From JAJPKK01 sp963802745 (GTDB lineage: Bacteria > Pseudomonadota > Alphaproteobacteria > Rhizobiales > Xanthobacteraceae): DNA of 64,000 nt. The notes beneath the pieces were generated by a model, which saw only the letters and a list, made by a program, of their open reading frames with translations, ran no database searches and was not told where the DNA came from. Below, in pieces: positions 1 through 8,343 of this stretch. Position numbers and translations under genes: made by a program. Position 1 is the first letter of the stretch. Each line of letters begins with the position of its first letter. The stretch lies in the NCBI GenBank assembly GCA_963802745.1, contig CAWDKL010000005.1:1-64000 (forward strand), given 5' to 3'.

Positions 1-1
1 C

Positions 2-364
2 CTCCTGCCCATCGCGTTCATGCGCCAGCTGATCCGTTTCTATGGCGACAATATGCAGATGGTGGTTCCGAAATTCCTTGAAGCCTCGATCGCGTCGCTC
101 ACCCGCGAGCAGGAGAAATTTCGCGAACACATGGCGCAAACATTCGGAGCCGGTCCGTTCGCTCCCCTGGAAGAACAGGTGCGCCGGAACATGGAACTGT
201 TTCAACGCGCCTTTGCGATGTTTCCGCTGCCATTCACGCCGCGCGACGCCCAGGGCACGGACGCCGAGAAACCGGCGGATCCGGCAGGCGAGATCGACAG
301 CCTGAAGCGCCAACTCGACGATGTGCAAAAGCGGCTCAACCGTTTGAGCGAAACGAAAAACTGA
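2..364 (+). CDS. phaR: PHA synthesis repressor PhaR, C-terminal part
   Basis: The reading frame is open at the left edge, so only the last 120 codons are present. The residues around LIRFYGDNMQMVVPKFLE, followed by MAQTFG and the MELFQRAF stretch, are typical of the C-terminal half of PhaR, the regulator that binds polyhydroxyalkanoate granules and represses phasin and PHA genes. The last 35 residues form a charged, probably coiled-coil segment (LKRQLDDVQKRLNRL). The N-terminal DNA-binding and PHB-accumulation domains lie outside the window. No phaABC gene is in view. Identification is from recognised family sequence; granule binding is family knowledge. Confidence 0.85.
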   Translation, partial: LLPIAFMRQLIRFYGDNMQMVVPKFLEASIASLTREQEKFREHMAQTFGAGPFAPLEEQVRRNMELFQRAFAMFPLPFTPRDAQGTDAEKPADPAGEIDSLKRQLDDVQKRLNRLSETKN

Positions 365-628
365 CGGGGCCACGTTCCGCGCCGTTCCATGCCGGCAAAT
401 TCCACCGAAGCACCGAGCGAGTTATATGAGCCGACGCCCTCGATGGGCGCCGGCCATCGGTATTGTCGCGAAGCGAAGGAGGGTCATTGGGTCCGTCTCT
501 CACGTAATGGGTGCGCGACCTCGGGCGCAGATGGCCCGCTCATGTCTGCCCGTAATTGCGATCGATCGCCGGGTTGGCATCCGGGACGGCCGCTGGCCTT
601 CATGGATTCAACGGAGTTGAACGGCATC

Positions 629-1201
629 ATGAGCAAGGGACGGCTGGAAGCCTTCACGGACGGCGTCATTGCCATCATCATTACCATCATGGTGCTGGAG
701 ATAAAGGTGCCGCACGGCGCCGATACGGCGGCATTCCTGGAAGGCTTGCCGGTTTTCCTGGCCTATGTGCTGTCTTACGTGAACGTCGGCATCTTTTGGG
801 TCAACCATCACCACATGCTGCACGCGACCGCGCACATCGACGGCCGGGTGCTGTGGGCCAATTTGTTCCTGCTGTTCTGGCTGTCGCTGGTGCCGTTCGT
901 GATCCGCTGGATCGACGAGGCGGGTGTCGTGGCGCTGCCGGTCGCGGCTTACGGCGTCGTGCTGGCCATGGCGGCGATCGGCTACACCCTGCTGCAAGCT
1001 GCAATCGTCGCGCGCAACGGGCGCGGCTCTGCGCTGGCGCTCGCACTCGGCAGCGACCTCAAGGGCAAGCTGTCGCTCGCACTCTATGCGGCCGCGATCC
1101 CGCTCGCCTTCATCAACCCGTACATTTCGATCGCGGCCTATGTGCTGGTCGCGGCCATCTGGTTGGTGCCCGACCGGCGGATCGAGAAGACGGTGCGATG
1201 A
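629..1201 (+). CDS. TMEM175-family (DUF1211) potassium channel
   Basis: About 190 residues with a highly hydrophobic profile and room for six membrane helices. The N-terminus has the family signature R-x-x-x-F-S/T-D: RLEAFTDGVIAI, followed by the IVLEIK-like end of helix 1. A histidine triplet (NHHHML) sits in the second helix. Bacterial TMEM175 proteins are inner-membrane potassium-selective channels. The usual F-S-D is F-T-D here. The start at 629 places the motif a few residues from the N-terminus as in relatives; the in-frame ATG at 602 would add nine residues. GGAG lies at 613-616. Nothing in the flanking genes suggests a partner. Confidence 0.8.
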   Translation: MSKGRLEAFTDGVIAIIITIMVLEIKVPHGADTAAFLEGLPVFLAYVLSYVNVGIFWVNHHHMLHATAHIDGRVLWANLFLLFWLSLVPFVIRWIDEAGVVALPVAAYGVVLAMAAIGYTLLQAAIVARNGRGSALALALGSDLKGKLSLALYAAAIPLAFINPYISIAAYVLVAAIWLVPDRRIEKTVR

Positions 1202-1818
1202 GAGGGACTGTTCACGTAGCCCGGGGACGCGCGCGTCCCCTCTCCCCGCGACGTCCTTCACGCCGTGGGGAGAGGGTTAGGGTCACCCCAACCCTCTCCC
1301 CATCGTGAAGAACGATGGGGAGAGGGGGCGGGCGCATCCTAAAGTTATACCAAATTCCGGTCGCATCGAATCGCAGGATCGTGGGGTGTGCAAAATCACC
1401 CGGGCTGGCGGAGGCAGCCGGCACGGCTTCGCCGGCGATTTTGCGCGCGGTCGGCTGCTCACGTCATTATCGCGTGGTGTCGCGATCGCGGCGCTAACCA
1501 AAAGCCCGCCTCGTGCGCAAAATCGCCATTTGATGCCGTGCCGGCCGCCTCCGTTTCGCAAGGCGATTTTGCACACCTTACGTGTTAGGACCTCACCGGA
1601 ATCCGGTCTAAGTGAACGGTATTGGGATTAAGCTGGTCTAAGCGATTGCGATCGCGCTTCCTGTCCGTCGGCGGCAATGCCCGCCGGGCCATGGGGCCTG
1701 CTGCCGGCGTGCCGGGAACGTGCTACGTTCGTACGCTGCGTCGCAAGCAGACCGGCAAGAATTCCGATACTCTGCACGTCTCGCGATCGTTCGCCAAAAC
1801 GTAAACAGGGAGGCTGAC
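1202..1818. repeat. Gene-free stretch filled with palindromic repeats
   Basis: No gene is supported between the TMEM175 gene and the hydrolase. At 1237-1333 two inverted repeats of the type CCCTCTCCCC-N-GGGGAGAGGG stand back to back. At 1346-1614 lies a composite element whose core is bounded by TGCAAAATC and GATTTTGCACAC and whose outer ends carry ATTCCGGTCGCATCGAAT-like and CACCGGAATCCGGTCTAA-like sequence. The same composite recurs in reverse orientation at 49739-50007. Confidence 0.75.
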
Positions 1819-2876
1819 ATGACCACGCACGGTGAATCCGAACATAGCGAAGAAGGCCTGAGCCGACGCGGCTTGGTGCAGGCGCTGGCCGCGGGCGCCG
1901 CGGCTGCGACCGTTATCACGCCGGCGTCCGCCCAGCAGCAGACCGCCGTCGTGGCCGAAGCTACGGCCGGCGATTACGTCCGCGATCCGGCGCGCTGGGG
2001 CAGTCCGGAAGTCGCCGCACTGTTTCCGGGCTTCAAGCATATCGACATGCGCACCAAGGGCGCCATCATCCGCCTACGCCATGGCGGCTCCGGCCCGCCG
2101 CTGCTGATGCTGCACGGCAATCCGAACAACCACGTGCTATGGTACGCGGTTGCGGCACGGCTGGCGCAACACTATCACGTGGTGCTCCCCGATCTGCGCG
2201 GCTACGGCGACAGCTCGCTGCCGGATCCCGGCCCAAAACTCATCAATTACAGTTTTCGGGTGATGGCGGAGGACATGATCGAGGTCATGGAAAATCTCGG
2301 CCACCAGCGGTTCTTCCTCGCCGGCCATGACCGCGGTGCGCGCTTAAGCCACCGCCTCTGCCTCGATCACCCCGATCGGGTGATGAAGCTCTGCCTCCTC
2401 GACATGCTGCCGAACTATTACGTGTGGTCCAACGCCAACATGAAGTGGGGCCTCAACACCTATCACTGGCTGTTCATGGCGCAACCGGAACCGTTTCCGG
2501 AAACCATGATGAGCGCGGTTCCGGCCGAGTGGTTTCTAAAAATCCGCGCCGGCGCCCGGAACCCGCCGAAAGTGGTGTATGACGAATATATCCGCTGCTT
2601 CACCAAGAAGACGATCTACGGCTCCTGCCGCGACTATCGGGCCGGCGCCGGAATCGATTTCGAAATGGATTGGCCGACAAGGATCGCCGGATCGGAATGC
2701 CTCTGTTGATCCTGTGGGGAACCCGCGGCGCGCCCCCGACCGACGAGTTTCCGACCGTCTGGCGCAAATACGCCAGCAACCTCGTCGATGCCCAGCCGCT
2801 GCCGACCGGGCATTACCTGATGGAGCAAGCACCGGACGGCGTCTACGATCATTTCGTGAAATTCTTCACGACGTAG
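1819..2876 (+). CDS. Tat-exported alpha/beta hydrolase, fluoroacetate-dehalogenase type (frameshifted)
   Basis: The protein begins with a twin-arginine signal (SRRGLVQALAA, then an Ala-rich segment ending ASAQQ), so export through Tat is inferred. The fold motifs are in order: LMLHGNPNNH oxyanion loop, DLRGYGDSS strand, nucleophile elbow AGHDRGAR with Asp as nucleophile, and a late GHYLMEQAP general-base histidine. An Asp nucleophile in G-H-D-R-G is typical of haloacetate dehalogenases and epoxide hydrolases. The frame breaks near 2671: adding one G to the GG there joins MD-W-ADKDRRIG and restores the C-terminus in the +3 frame. AGGGAGG precedes the ATG by 6 bases. The substrate is unknown. 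Confidence 0.75.
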
Positions 2877-3208
2877 GCGGGAGCCGCCTTCGAAGCCCGG
2901 CGGTGTTCCCTCGCCGCCGGCGAGGGTCGAACACCTGCCGGGGCCGAAGCACATTCACAATCTTTGACCGAGGCGGCCGCGATGCCGATGCTTGCCCGCC
3001 GGTTGGAGTGCGGCTCGATGCAGCCGGAAGTTGGTGATTTTGGGCCCCTACCAGCACGACTTAATTGGGGAACATCGCCTCCCGTCTAAAAACAATCCCG
3101 AGTGTGAGGTCCTTCACACAGGCCACACGTTCACGCCAGTATACTCCGGACTGTCAAGGCGCCGCCCCATCCTTCGGGATCGCGCCCAAATGAACGAAGG
3201 AGGCGAAT
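2877..3208. other. 332-bp intergenic stretch, no gene seen
   Basis: I see no coding sequence here. The last 150 bases are less GC-rich than the surroundings and lead into the secreted-repeat gene. They include a small hairpin GTGTGAGGTCCTTCACAC near 3101-3118 and a TATACT hexamer near 3140 that could be a -10 element, but no convincing -35 box at the right distance. Confidence 0.5.
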
Positions 3209-3700
3209 ATGCATAAGTGGTTGTTATCAGGACTTATCGCGTTGTCGGGGGCGTTTGCTTTGCCTGCGGCCAGCTTTGCGCAAAATGCCGGTTACGTTCA
3301 GATCGAGAATTGTTGGAAGCCCAGTGAGTATTTGAACGTGGAACACGGCAGGATCGAGAGCGGTCCTATTTTGCCAGGTTGGTGGAGCGCAATGTGGGTA
3401 ACTGAAAGCGTTCCCGGCGAGCCTGCTGGAACCATTCGATTTCGGAACCGATGGAAACCCGCGGAATACCTAAATATAGAACATGGCAAGATCGAGAGCG
3501 GTCCGATCGAACCGGGTTGGTGGAGCGCGCGATGGATTGTTGAAGCCGCCCCTGATGCTTCCGCCGGATTTGTCCATTTGAGGAATTGGTGGAAGCCAAA
3601 TGAGTTTCTAAACATCGAGCACGGCGCGATAGAGAGCGGGCCCATCGAACCGGGCTGGTGGAGCGCGATGTGGCTGCTGCTACACTGCCCCCAGTGCTGA
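3209..3700 (+). CDS. Secreted protein with three exact 46-residue repeats
   Basis: Not a family I can name. A signal peptide of about 24 residues (LLSGLIALSGAFAL ... ASFA|QN) is followed by three repeats with an exact 46-residue period. WKP is at residues 36, 82 and 128, and GWWSA is at 57, 103 and 149. The consensus is W-K-P-x-E-[YF]-L-N-[IV]-E-H-G-x-I-E-S-G-P-I-x-P-G-W-W-S-A-x-W. Three units of about 46 residues match a single beta-trefoil (ricin-B/lectin-like), so an exported ligand-binding trefoil is my inference. The unit fills the whole mature protein. GGAGGCG sits just before the ATG. Codon use is more AT-rich than in the neighbours. Confidence 0.8.
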   Translation: MHKWLLSGLIALSGAFALPAASFAQNAGYVQIENCWKPSEYLNVEHGRIESGPILPGWWSAMWVTESVPGEPAGTIRFRNRWKPAEYLNIEHGKIESGPIEPGWWSARWIVEAAPDASAGFVHLRNWWKPNEFLNIEHGAIESGPIEPGWWSAMWLLLHCPQC

Positions 3701-3724
3701 CTATAAAGAAGTGCTGACCATCTG

Positions 3725-3753
3725 GCGGGGGACCGCCAACTGCGGTCCCCCGC
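3725..3753. terminator. 12-bp perfect hairpin between convergent genes
   Basis: GCGGGGGACCGC (3725-3736) pairs exactly with GCGGTCCCCCGC (3742-3753) around a CAACT loop. It sits between the stop of the secreted-repeat gene and the stop of the convergent beta-propeller gene, which suits a bidirectional terminator. There is no clear T-tract, so it may rely on the stem alone. Confidence 0.6.
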
Positions 3754-3765
3754 GTTGCGGCTACC

Positions 3766-4875
3766 TTACGGGAGCATCCAGTTCGTATTCCGCGCCGGGT
3801 TGTACCCGACCGGGATCAGCGCGATCTCCTTCAGCGCCTTGATGTCCACCACCGACACATCGTTGGTATGTTCGTTGGCCACATAGGCATATTTGTCGTC
3901 GGGCGTGATCGTCAGCCAGCCGGCACCCTTGCCGCCGAGTGCGACGCCGCCCAGCAGCTTCAGATCCGGGATCGAGTAGGCATAGAGCGTGCTGTTGAGG
4001 CGGCTGTTGACCAGCAGCGTCTTTTGGTCCGCCGTGACGGCGATGCCGTGCGAGGCGGCGGGCGGTCCGGTCGGAACTTGTTTCTCCGGCGGAACGTCGG
4101 GCAGCTTGATCTGGTTGGTGCGCACGCGGGTGTTGAAGTCGATCACCGCAAAGCCGTTGAATCCGCCGAGCTGCGCAAAGATCCATTTGGTGGAGCCGTC
4201 GGGGTTGGTCGATATCGCCATCGGCGAGGGCGACGGGCTCATCGGCAGCGTCCAGGCGATGTCGTTGGTCTTGGTGTCGATCACCGCCATCAGGTTCGCC
4301 GGCGGCTTGGCGCCACGGCTCGCCCCGGCAATCAGGAATTTGCCGTCCGGCGTGACGTTCAGGTCGTGGACGCCGCCCTTGATGGCGATCGTCTTGACGT
4401 TCTGCAGCGACACGGTGTCGATCACGTTGACGCCGCCGCTGGCGCGAGCCTTGATTTGCGGGAAAGCCGACAAATCGTCCCACGTCTGGGCGATGGCCAC
4501 GTAAATGGTCTTCCCGTCCGGCGTAATATCGATCAGGTTGGGATTGCCGCTCAACGGAATGCGCTTGGTCACCGCAAGCGTTTTGCCGTCGATCACGAGC
4601 AGCGTCTTATCCGCCTCTTCGCTGACATAAATGCGGGACCCATCGGGAGACACCGCGATACCGTGCGGCGCCTCGATCCCCTTGATCTCGCCGACCACCT
4701 TATTGGTGGCGGGATCGATGATATGGATATTATCGCCGGCGGAATTGGTCTGGATAATCCGCAGCCTCTTGGCTTGCTGCGCGCTCGCGAGGGACACCGA
4801 CATCGCGCAGAGTGCGATTGCCGCCAAACCCGCGATGCCGCCCCGAAACAGATGTTGGTTCGTCATCTTCGTCAT
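3766..4875 (-). CDS. Exported YVTN-type beta-propeller protein
   Basis: A signal peptide (GGIAGLAAIALCAMSVSLASAQQ) is followed by repeated units with propeller phrases such as PHGIAVSPDGSRIYVSEE, LIDITPDGKTIYVA, LNVTPDGKFLIAG and WLTITPDDKYAYVANEHTNDVSVVD. Units of about 40-45 residues imply a seven-bladed propeller in the periplasm. The start is one of two ATGs at 4875 and 4866, downstream of ATAGG; the frame runs on to 4995 but would then overlap the upstream gene. It follows the cytochrome gene (4953-5405) by 77 bases on the same strand, so the two are probably co-transcribed. The ligand is unknown. Confidence 0.8.
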   Translation of the reverse strand: MTKMTNQHLFRGGIAGLAAIALCAMSVSLASAQQAKRLRIIQTNSAGDNIHIIDPATNKVVGEIKGIEAPHGIAVSPDGSRIYVSEEADKTLLVIDGKTLAVTKRIPLSGNPNLIDITPDGKTIYVAIAQTWDDLSAFPQIKARASGGVNVIDTVSLQNVKTIAIKGGVHDLNVTPDGKFLIAGASRGAKPPANLMAVIDTKTNDIAWTLPMSPSPSPMAISTNPDGSTKWIFAQLGGFNGFAVIDFNTRVRTNQIKLPDVPPEKQVPTGPPAASHGIAVTADQKTLLVNSRLNSTLYAYSIPDLKLLGGVALGGKGAGWLTITPDDKYAYVANEHTNDVSVVDIKALKEIALIPVGYNPARNTNWMLP

Positions 4876-4952
4876 CCTATTTTTCGACAGGTTAGCCTCC
4901 GCAAAACCGAGCATCGGGAGGCACGTCCGTTCATCAGGAGACAGGTTCGCCG

Positions 4953-5405
4953 CTAATTCTTGGCGCCGAATACCCAAGCCTTCAGCGTCAGCCACTCGGG
5001 ATCGTTCTTCGAGGCGAAGTGCTTGCCGCCGCCGTGCGAGGGATCGCCTCCGGCGCTCTCGGCGAGCGGGTGGCGGAGCAACTGGCTGTCCTCATAGCCC
5101 GGCACAACCACCTTCTGTACCAGCTGGAAGTTCTGACGCGACTGTTCTTCGTTCCAGTTGGCGCTTCCCGGCGTCAGGGGCACAAGATGCAGCGGCGCGT
5201 TGTTGATGGTGTGGCAGACGACGCACCGCGTATGGCCGGGACGCTTGTTGAGGAAGATCGGCTCCACCTTGGCCTTGAAGAACCCATAGTCTAGAGTCGG
5301 TGGCGCCGCGGCGGGGGAAGCAGGCTGGCTCTCCGCCTGCCGCGCGGAGCCGGCCGCCGCGAGCACGCATGCCGCCGCAACCGCATAAAACGAGGCCCTG
5401 TTCAT
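4953..5405 (-). CDS. Small exported c-type cytochrome-like protein
   Basis: About 150 residues. A signal peptide (FYAVAAACVLAAAGSARQ) is followed by one haem-attachment motif CVVCH inside FLNKRPGHTRCVVCH. This resembles the planctomycete-type cytochrome C domain, in which F-x-x-R-C-x-x-C-H is common. The C-terminus carries a His- and Gly-rich HGGGKHF, which might supply the distal ligand. The chosen start (MNRASF) is preceded by GGGAGG at a good distance; an ATG 15 bases upstream lies in the ribosome-binding site. It is first in a probable two-gene unit with the beta-propeller protein, a pairing that suggests a periplasmic redox or sensor role (inference). Confidence 0.75.
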   Translation of the reverse strand: MNRASFYAVAAACVLAAAGSARQAESQPASPAAAPPTLDYGFFKAKVEPIFLNKRPGHTRCVVCHTINNAPLHLVPLTPGSANWNEEQSRQNFQLVQKVVVPGYEDSQLLRHPLAESAGGDPSHGGGKHFASKNDPEWLTLKAWVFGAKN

Positions 5406-5554
5406 GGTCGAACCTCCCATAGTTTATTTTGCTTAGAAGTGTACCGTACGATTGGGCGAAACCGGTTGTCAAGCTACACAAGGCAATGCGCATAGCGATG
5501 CGCAGACGATACGCCGGTCTTGTGGACTTTTTCGGGAGCCCCTATCAAGGACCG

Positions 5555-6481
5555 ATGGTCGAACCCGTCAAGACTTTGAACACCCGTAGCGCATCCACCA
5601 AGTACCTCGGCGCGGTTTGCGCCTGGGTACCCAAACGCTGGCGCCGCGATCTGCCGGTCGTACCGGTCGTGCGGCTCGTCGGCGTCATCGGAGGATCGAC
5701 GCCATTGCGGCCGGGGCTTTCGATCGCCGGTATCGCCAAAACGCTGGACCGTGCCTTCGGTTATCGTAACGCCCGCGCGGTGGCGCTGGTGATCAATTCG
5801 CCCGGCGGTTCCGCGGCGCAGTCGCATCTGATTTATCGGCGCATACGGGCGCTCGCCGAGGAGAAGAAAGTTCCCGTTATCGCCTTCGTGGAGGACGTGG
5901 CCGCGTCCGGCGGATATATGATCGCGTGCGCCGCCGATGAAATCGTCTGCGACCCGGCTTCCATCGTCGGTTCGATCGGCGTCATCGGTGCGACATTCGG
6001 GTTCCCGGAGGCCATCAAGAAGCTCGGCATCGAGCGGCGCGTCTACACGGCCGGCGAGAACAAATCGATGCTCGACCCTTTCCTGCCCGAAGACGCGGCG
6101 GATGTGGATCGGCTCAAGGCGATCCAGCGGGAAATCCATGCCATGTTCATCACACTGGTCCGCGGCAGCCGCGGTGGACGCCTTACCGGTCCCGAGCCGG
6201 ATTTGTTCTCGGGCGAATATTGGGTCGGCCAGACCGCCAAGGCGTTCGGCCTCGTGGACCATCTGGGTGACGTGCGCTCGTTCCTGCGCGAGCGCTTCGG
6301 CAACGACGTCGTCATGCCGCTGATTACGGCGGAACGCTCGTGGTTCGGGCGGCGGGCCCAAGGTGTGACCGGCGCGGCTGCGGGGCGGTTGTTCGATCAT
6401 CTCACGGATCGATCCGGGCTGATCGAGGACGCCATAGCGGCGATCGAAACGCGCGCCATCTGGGCGCGTTTTGGGCTATAG
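5555..6481 (+). CDS. S49-family peptidase (SppA/SohB type)
   Basis: From the ATG at 5555 the protein is 308 residues. The strand-turn INSPGGSAAQS is followed by the nucleophile motif DVAASGGYM with Ser118, and by the general base Lys170 in AGENKSMLDPF. The Ser-Lys distance of 52 residues equals that of Bacillus SppA (Ser147/Lys199, established). There is no strong N-terminal membrane anchor from this start, unlike E. coli SppA. AAGGA stands 3 bases before the ATG, so an upstream start in the same frame (5487 or 5429) is possible. It degrades signal or membrane peptides in the family. The small gene at 6485 and glyQ follow on the same strand. Confidence 0.85.
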   Translation: MVEPVKTLNTRSASTKYLGAVCAWVPKRWRRDLPVVPVVRLVGVIGGSTPLRPGLSIAGIAKTLDRAFGYRNARAVALVINSPGGSAAQSHLIYRRIRALAEEKKVPVIAFVEDVAASGGYMIACAADEIVCDPASIVGSIGVIGATFGFPEAIKKLGIERRVYTAGENKSMLDPFLPEDAADVDRLKAIQREIHAMFITLVRGSRGGRLTGPEPDLFSGEYWVGQTAKAFGLVDHLGDVRSFLRERFGNDVVMPLITAERSWFGRRAQGVTGAAAGRLFDHLTDRSGLIEDAIAAIETRAIWARFGL

Positions 6482-6484
6482 GTC

Positions 6485-6724
6485 ATGCCGCGCGCCAAAC
6501 GGCAAACGCCACCGCGGATAAATGCAATGCTGCCTCTCCCTCCTGTGATCGGCTGGACGCTGGCCGCCATCGGCGCCGCGGCGCTGTCGAAAGTGCTTGT
6601 CAAGGAGTGGCACCGCATCAGCGCCGAACTTGATGCGCGCGAGGGCGCTTCCCGCACGGCGAAGCCAGACCACGTACGGACACTGCGCCGAGATCCAAAT
6701 ACCGGGGTCTATCGGCCGGATTAG
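6485..6724 (+). CDS. Small hypothetical single-span membrane protein
   Basis: 79 residues starting 3 bases after the S49 peptidase stop. A basic N-terminus (PRAKRQTPPRIN) leads into one hydrophobic segment (LPPVIGWTLAAIGAAALSKV) and then a charged tail ending DPNTGVYRPD. Tight linkage on both sides and non-random charge distribution support a real gene. I do not recognise a named domain. It is probably co-transcribed with the peptidase and perhaps glyQ. Confidence 0.65.
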   Translation: MPRAKRQTPPRINAMLPLPPVIGWTLAAIGAAALSKVLVKEWHRISAELDAREGASRTAKPDHVRTLRRDPNTGVYRPD

Positions 6725-6853
6725 GCTGCCGGGGAGCCTTCACGCGGCGCCACTGCTTTGCCGTGGCACAAATCGCGCCCACGCTCCTTGACCACCGGCG
6801 CCGGCGGCACCTATAGGTTTTGCCCCGCAACCCCGCCGAGCCCGTACGTCAAC

Positions 6854-7783
6854 ATGGCAGAACTGCCGCCCCACATGCGTCCGGAACGCTCCTTTCAGGG
6901 GCTGATCCTGGCGTTGCAGCGCTATTGGGCCGACTACGGCTGCGTGATCCTGCAGCCTTACGACATGGAAGTCGGTGCCGGAACGTTCCATCCCGCGACG
7001 ACGCTGCGCGCGCTCGGTCCCAAGCCGTGGAATGCAGCCTATGTGCAACCCTCGCGGCGTCCCAAGGACGGCCGCTACGGCGAGAATCCCAACCGGTTGC
7101 AGCATTATTACCAGTTTCAGGCCATTCTCAAGCCGTCGCCGCCCGACCTTCAGGAACTTTATCTCGACTTGCTCCAGGCCATCGGCATCGACAAATCGAT
7201 GCACGATATCCGTTTCGTGGAAGACGATTGGGAAAGCCCGACGCTCGGCGCTTGGGGGCTTGGCTGGGAGTGCTGGTGCGACGGCATGGAAGTGTCGCAG
7301 TTCACCTACTTTCAACAGGTCGCGGGCTTCGAATGTGCGCCCGTCGCGGGCGAGTTGACGTATGGGCTGGAGCGGCTTGCCTGCTATCTGCAGGGTGTTG
7401 ACAGCATCATGGAGCTCAATTTCAACGGCCGCACCGACCACCGCAAAGTCATGTATCGCGACGTGTTTCTGCAAGCCGAACAGGAATATTCGCGGCATAA
7501 TTTCGAGTTTTCCGATACCGAGATGCTGTTCCGCCAGTTCGAGATGGCGCAAACCGCCTGCCGCAAATATCTCGACGCCGGCTGGCAGGACGGCGAACAT
7601 ACCCGCCATCTGATGGTTTTGCCGGCTTATGACCAGTGCATCAAGGCCAGTCACGTCTTCAATCTGCTCGATGCCCGCGGCGTCATATCGGTGACCGAAA
7701 GGCAGAGCTATATTCTGCGGGTGCGCGAGCTGGCCAAATCCTGCGGCGAGGCTTGGCTGAAGACGGCAGGCGGCGGCGTCTAG
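6854..7783 (+). CDS. glyQ: Glycyl-tRNA synthetase alpha subunit
   Basis: 309 residues, the normal length of bacterial GlyQ. Hallmarks are SFQGLILALQRYW, the class II stretch GAGTFHPATTLRALGP, AYVQPSRRPKDGRYGENPNR, and VEDDWESPTLGAWGLGWE with the C-W-C-D-G-M-E-V-S-Q-F-T strand. It makes the catalytic half of the alpha2beta2 enzyme that charges tRNA-Gly in the cytoplasm. The start ATG at 6854 gives the usual N-terminus (PPHMRPERSFQ). The partner glyS, normally nearby in Alphaproteobacteria, is not in this window: a repeat and an unrelated CDGSH gene follow. Confidence 0.95.
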   Translation: MAELPPHMRPERSFQGLILALQRYWADYGCVILQPYDMEVGAGTFHPATTLRALGPKPWNAAYVQPSRRPKDGRYGENPNRLQHYYQFQAILKPSPPDLQELYLDLLQAIGIDKSMHDIRFVEDDWESPTLGAWGLGWECWCDGMEVSQFTYFQQVAGFECAPVAGELTYGLERLACYLQGVDSIMELNFNGRTDHRKVMYRDVFLQAEQEYSRHNFEFSDTEMLFRQFEMAQTACRKYLDAGWQDGEHTRHLMVLPAYDQCIKASHVFNLLDARGVISVTERQSYILRVRELAKSCGEAWLKTAGGGV

Positions 7784-7805
7784 AGATTTGGCGGCGAGCA
7801 CCCTC

Positions 7806-7935
7806 CGGCGTCATGCCCGGCTTGTCCGGCATCCATGTCTTGCTTCCTGATGGTTTTGCAAGGAAGATGTGGATGGCCGGGACAAGCTGGGCCATGACTT
7901 CAGGTGTTCGATCTAATCGGAATCCGGTCTAATTC
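7806..7935. repeat. Dispersed repeat, family B (left end missing)
   Basis: An inverted repeat formed by TCATGCCCGGCTTGTCCGG on the left and GGCCGGGACAAGCTGGGCCATGA on the right, followed by AATCGGAATCCGGTCTAA. The same internal pattern and the GGTCTAA-type end recur at 61394-61560 and 61948-62108, where both ends are present. No coding capacity. Confidence 0.65.
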
Positions 7936-8005
7936 ACCGCCGGGCTGCGGCATAACCGTGGGCTTGTGCTGAATAGGCGTTTCAAGTTTCAAGGAGACGA
8001 TGACG

Positions 8006-8257
8006 ATGGCGGAGAAGGGCGCAATCGCCGGCAAGGAGCCGATCGGCGTCGCGGTGGAGGCCGGCAAGGATTACTGGTGGTGCGCTTGCGGCCTGTCGAA
8101 GAAGCAGCCGTTCTGCGACGGCTCCCACAAAGGGTCGGCATTTTCCCCGCTGCAATGGCAGGCGACCGAGAGCCGTCAAGTTTGGTTCTGCACCTGCAAG
8201 CAGACCGCAACCCAGCCGCTATGCAACGGCGCCCATAAGGCGCTGGCATCGGGCTGA
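8006..8257 (+). CDS. Double CDGSH-type iron-sulfur protein
   Basis: About 83 residues with two CDGSH zinc-finger-like [2Fe-2S] sites: CACGLSKKQPFCDGSH and CTCKQTATQPLCNGAH. The second site has Asn for the usual Asp, a common variation in tandem-CDGSH proteins. AAGGAG at 7991-7996 is 9 bases from the ATG at 8006 and only 3 from the ATG at 8000, so I prefer 8006. Such proteins are small cytoplasmic redox or iron-sulfur handling proteins; the exact role is unknown. It is flanked by unrelated genes. Confidence 0.85.
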   Translation: MAEKGAIAGKEPIGVAVEAGKDYWWCACGLSKKQPFCDGSHKGSAFSPLQWQATESRQVWFCTCKQTATQPLCNGAHKALASG

Positions 8258-8343
8258 AGGACGCGGGAAACGTCAATCGAAGACGTGGCGGCCGACGAAA
8301 CCTTCTCGGCCGGCGTGTTGCCGTTCCGTAGTGCGATCGTGGG

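Noticed and set aside
5474..6400. Long leftward reading frame opposite the S49 peptidase
   Set aside because: Antisense shadow of a GC-rich gene: Arg/His/Gln-rich, no domain; the plus frame has clear catalytic motifs.
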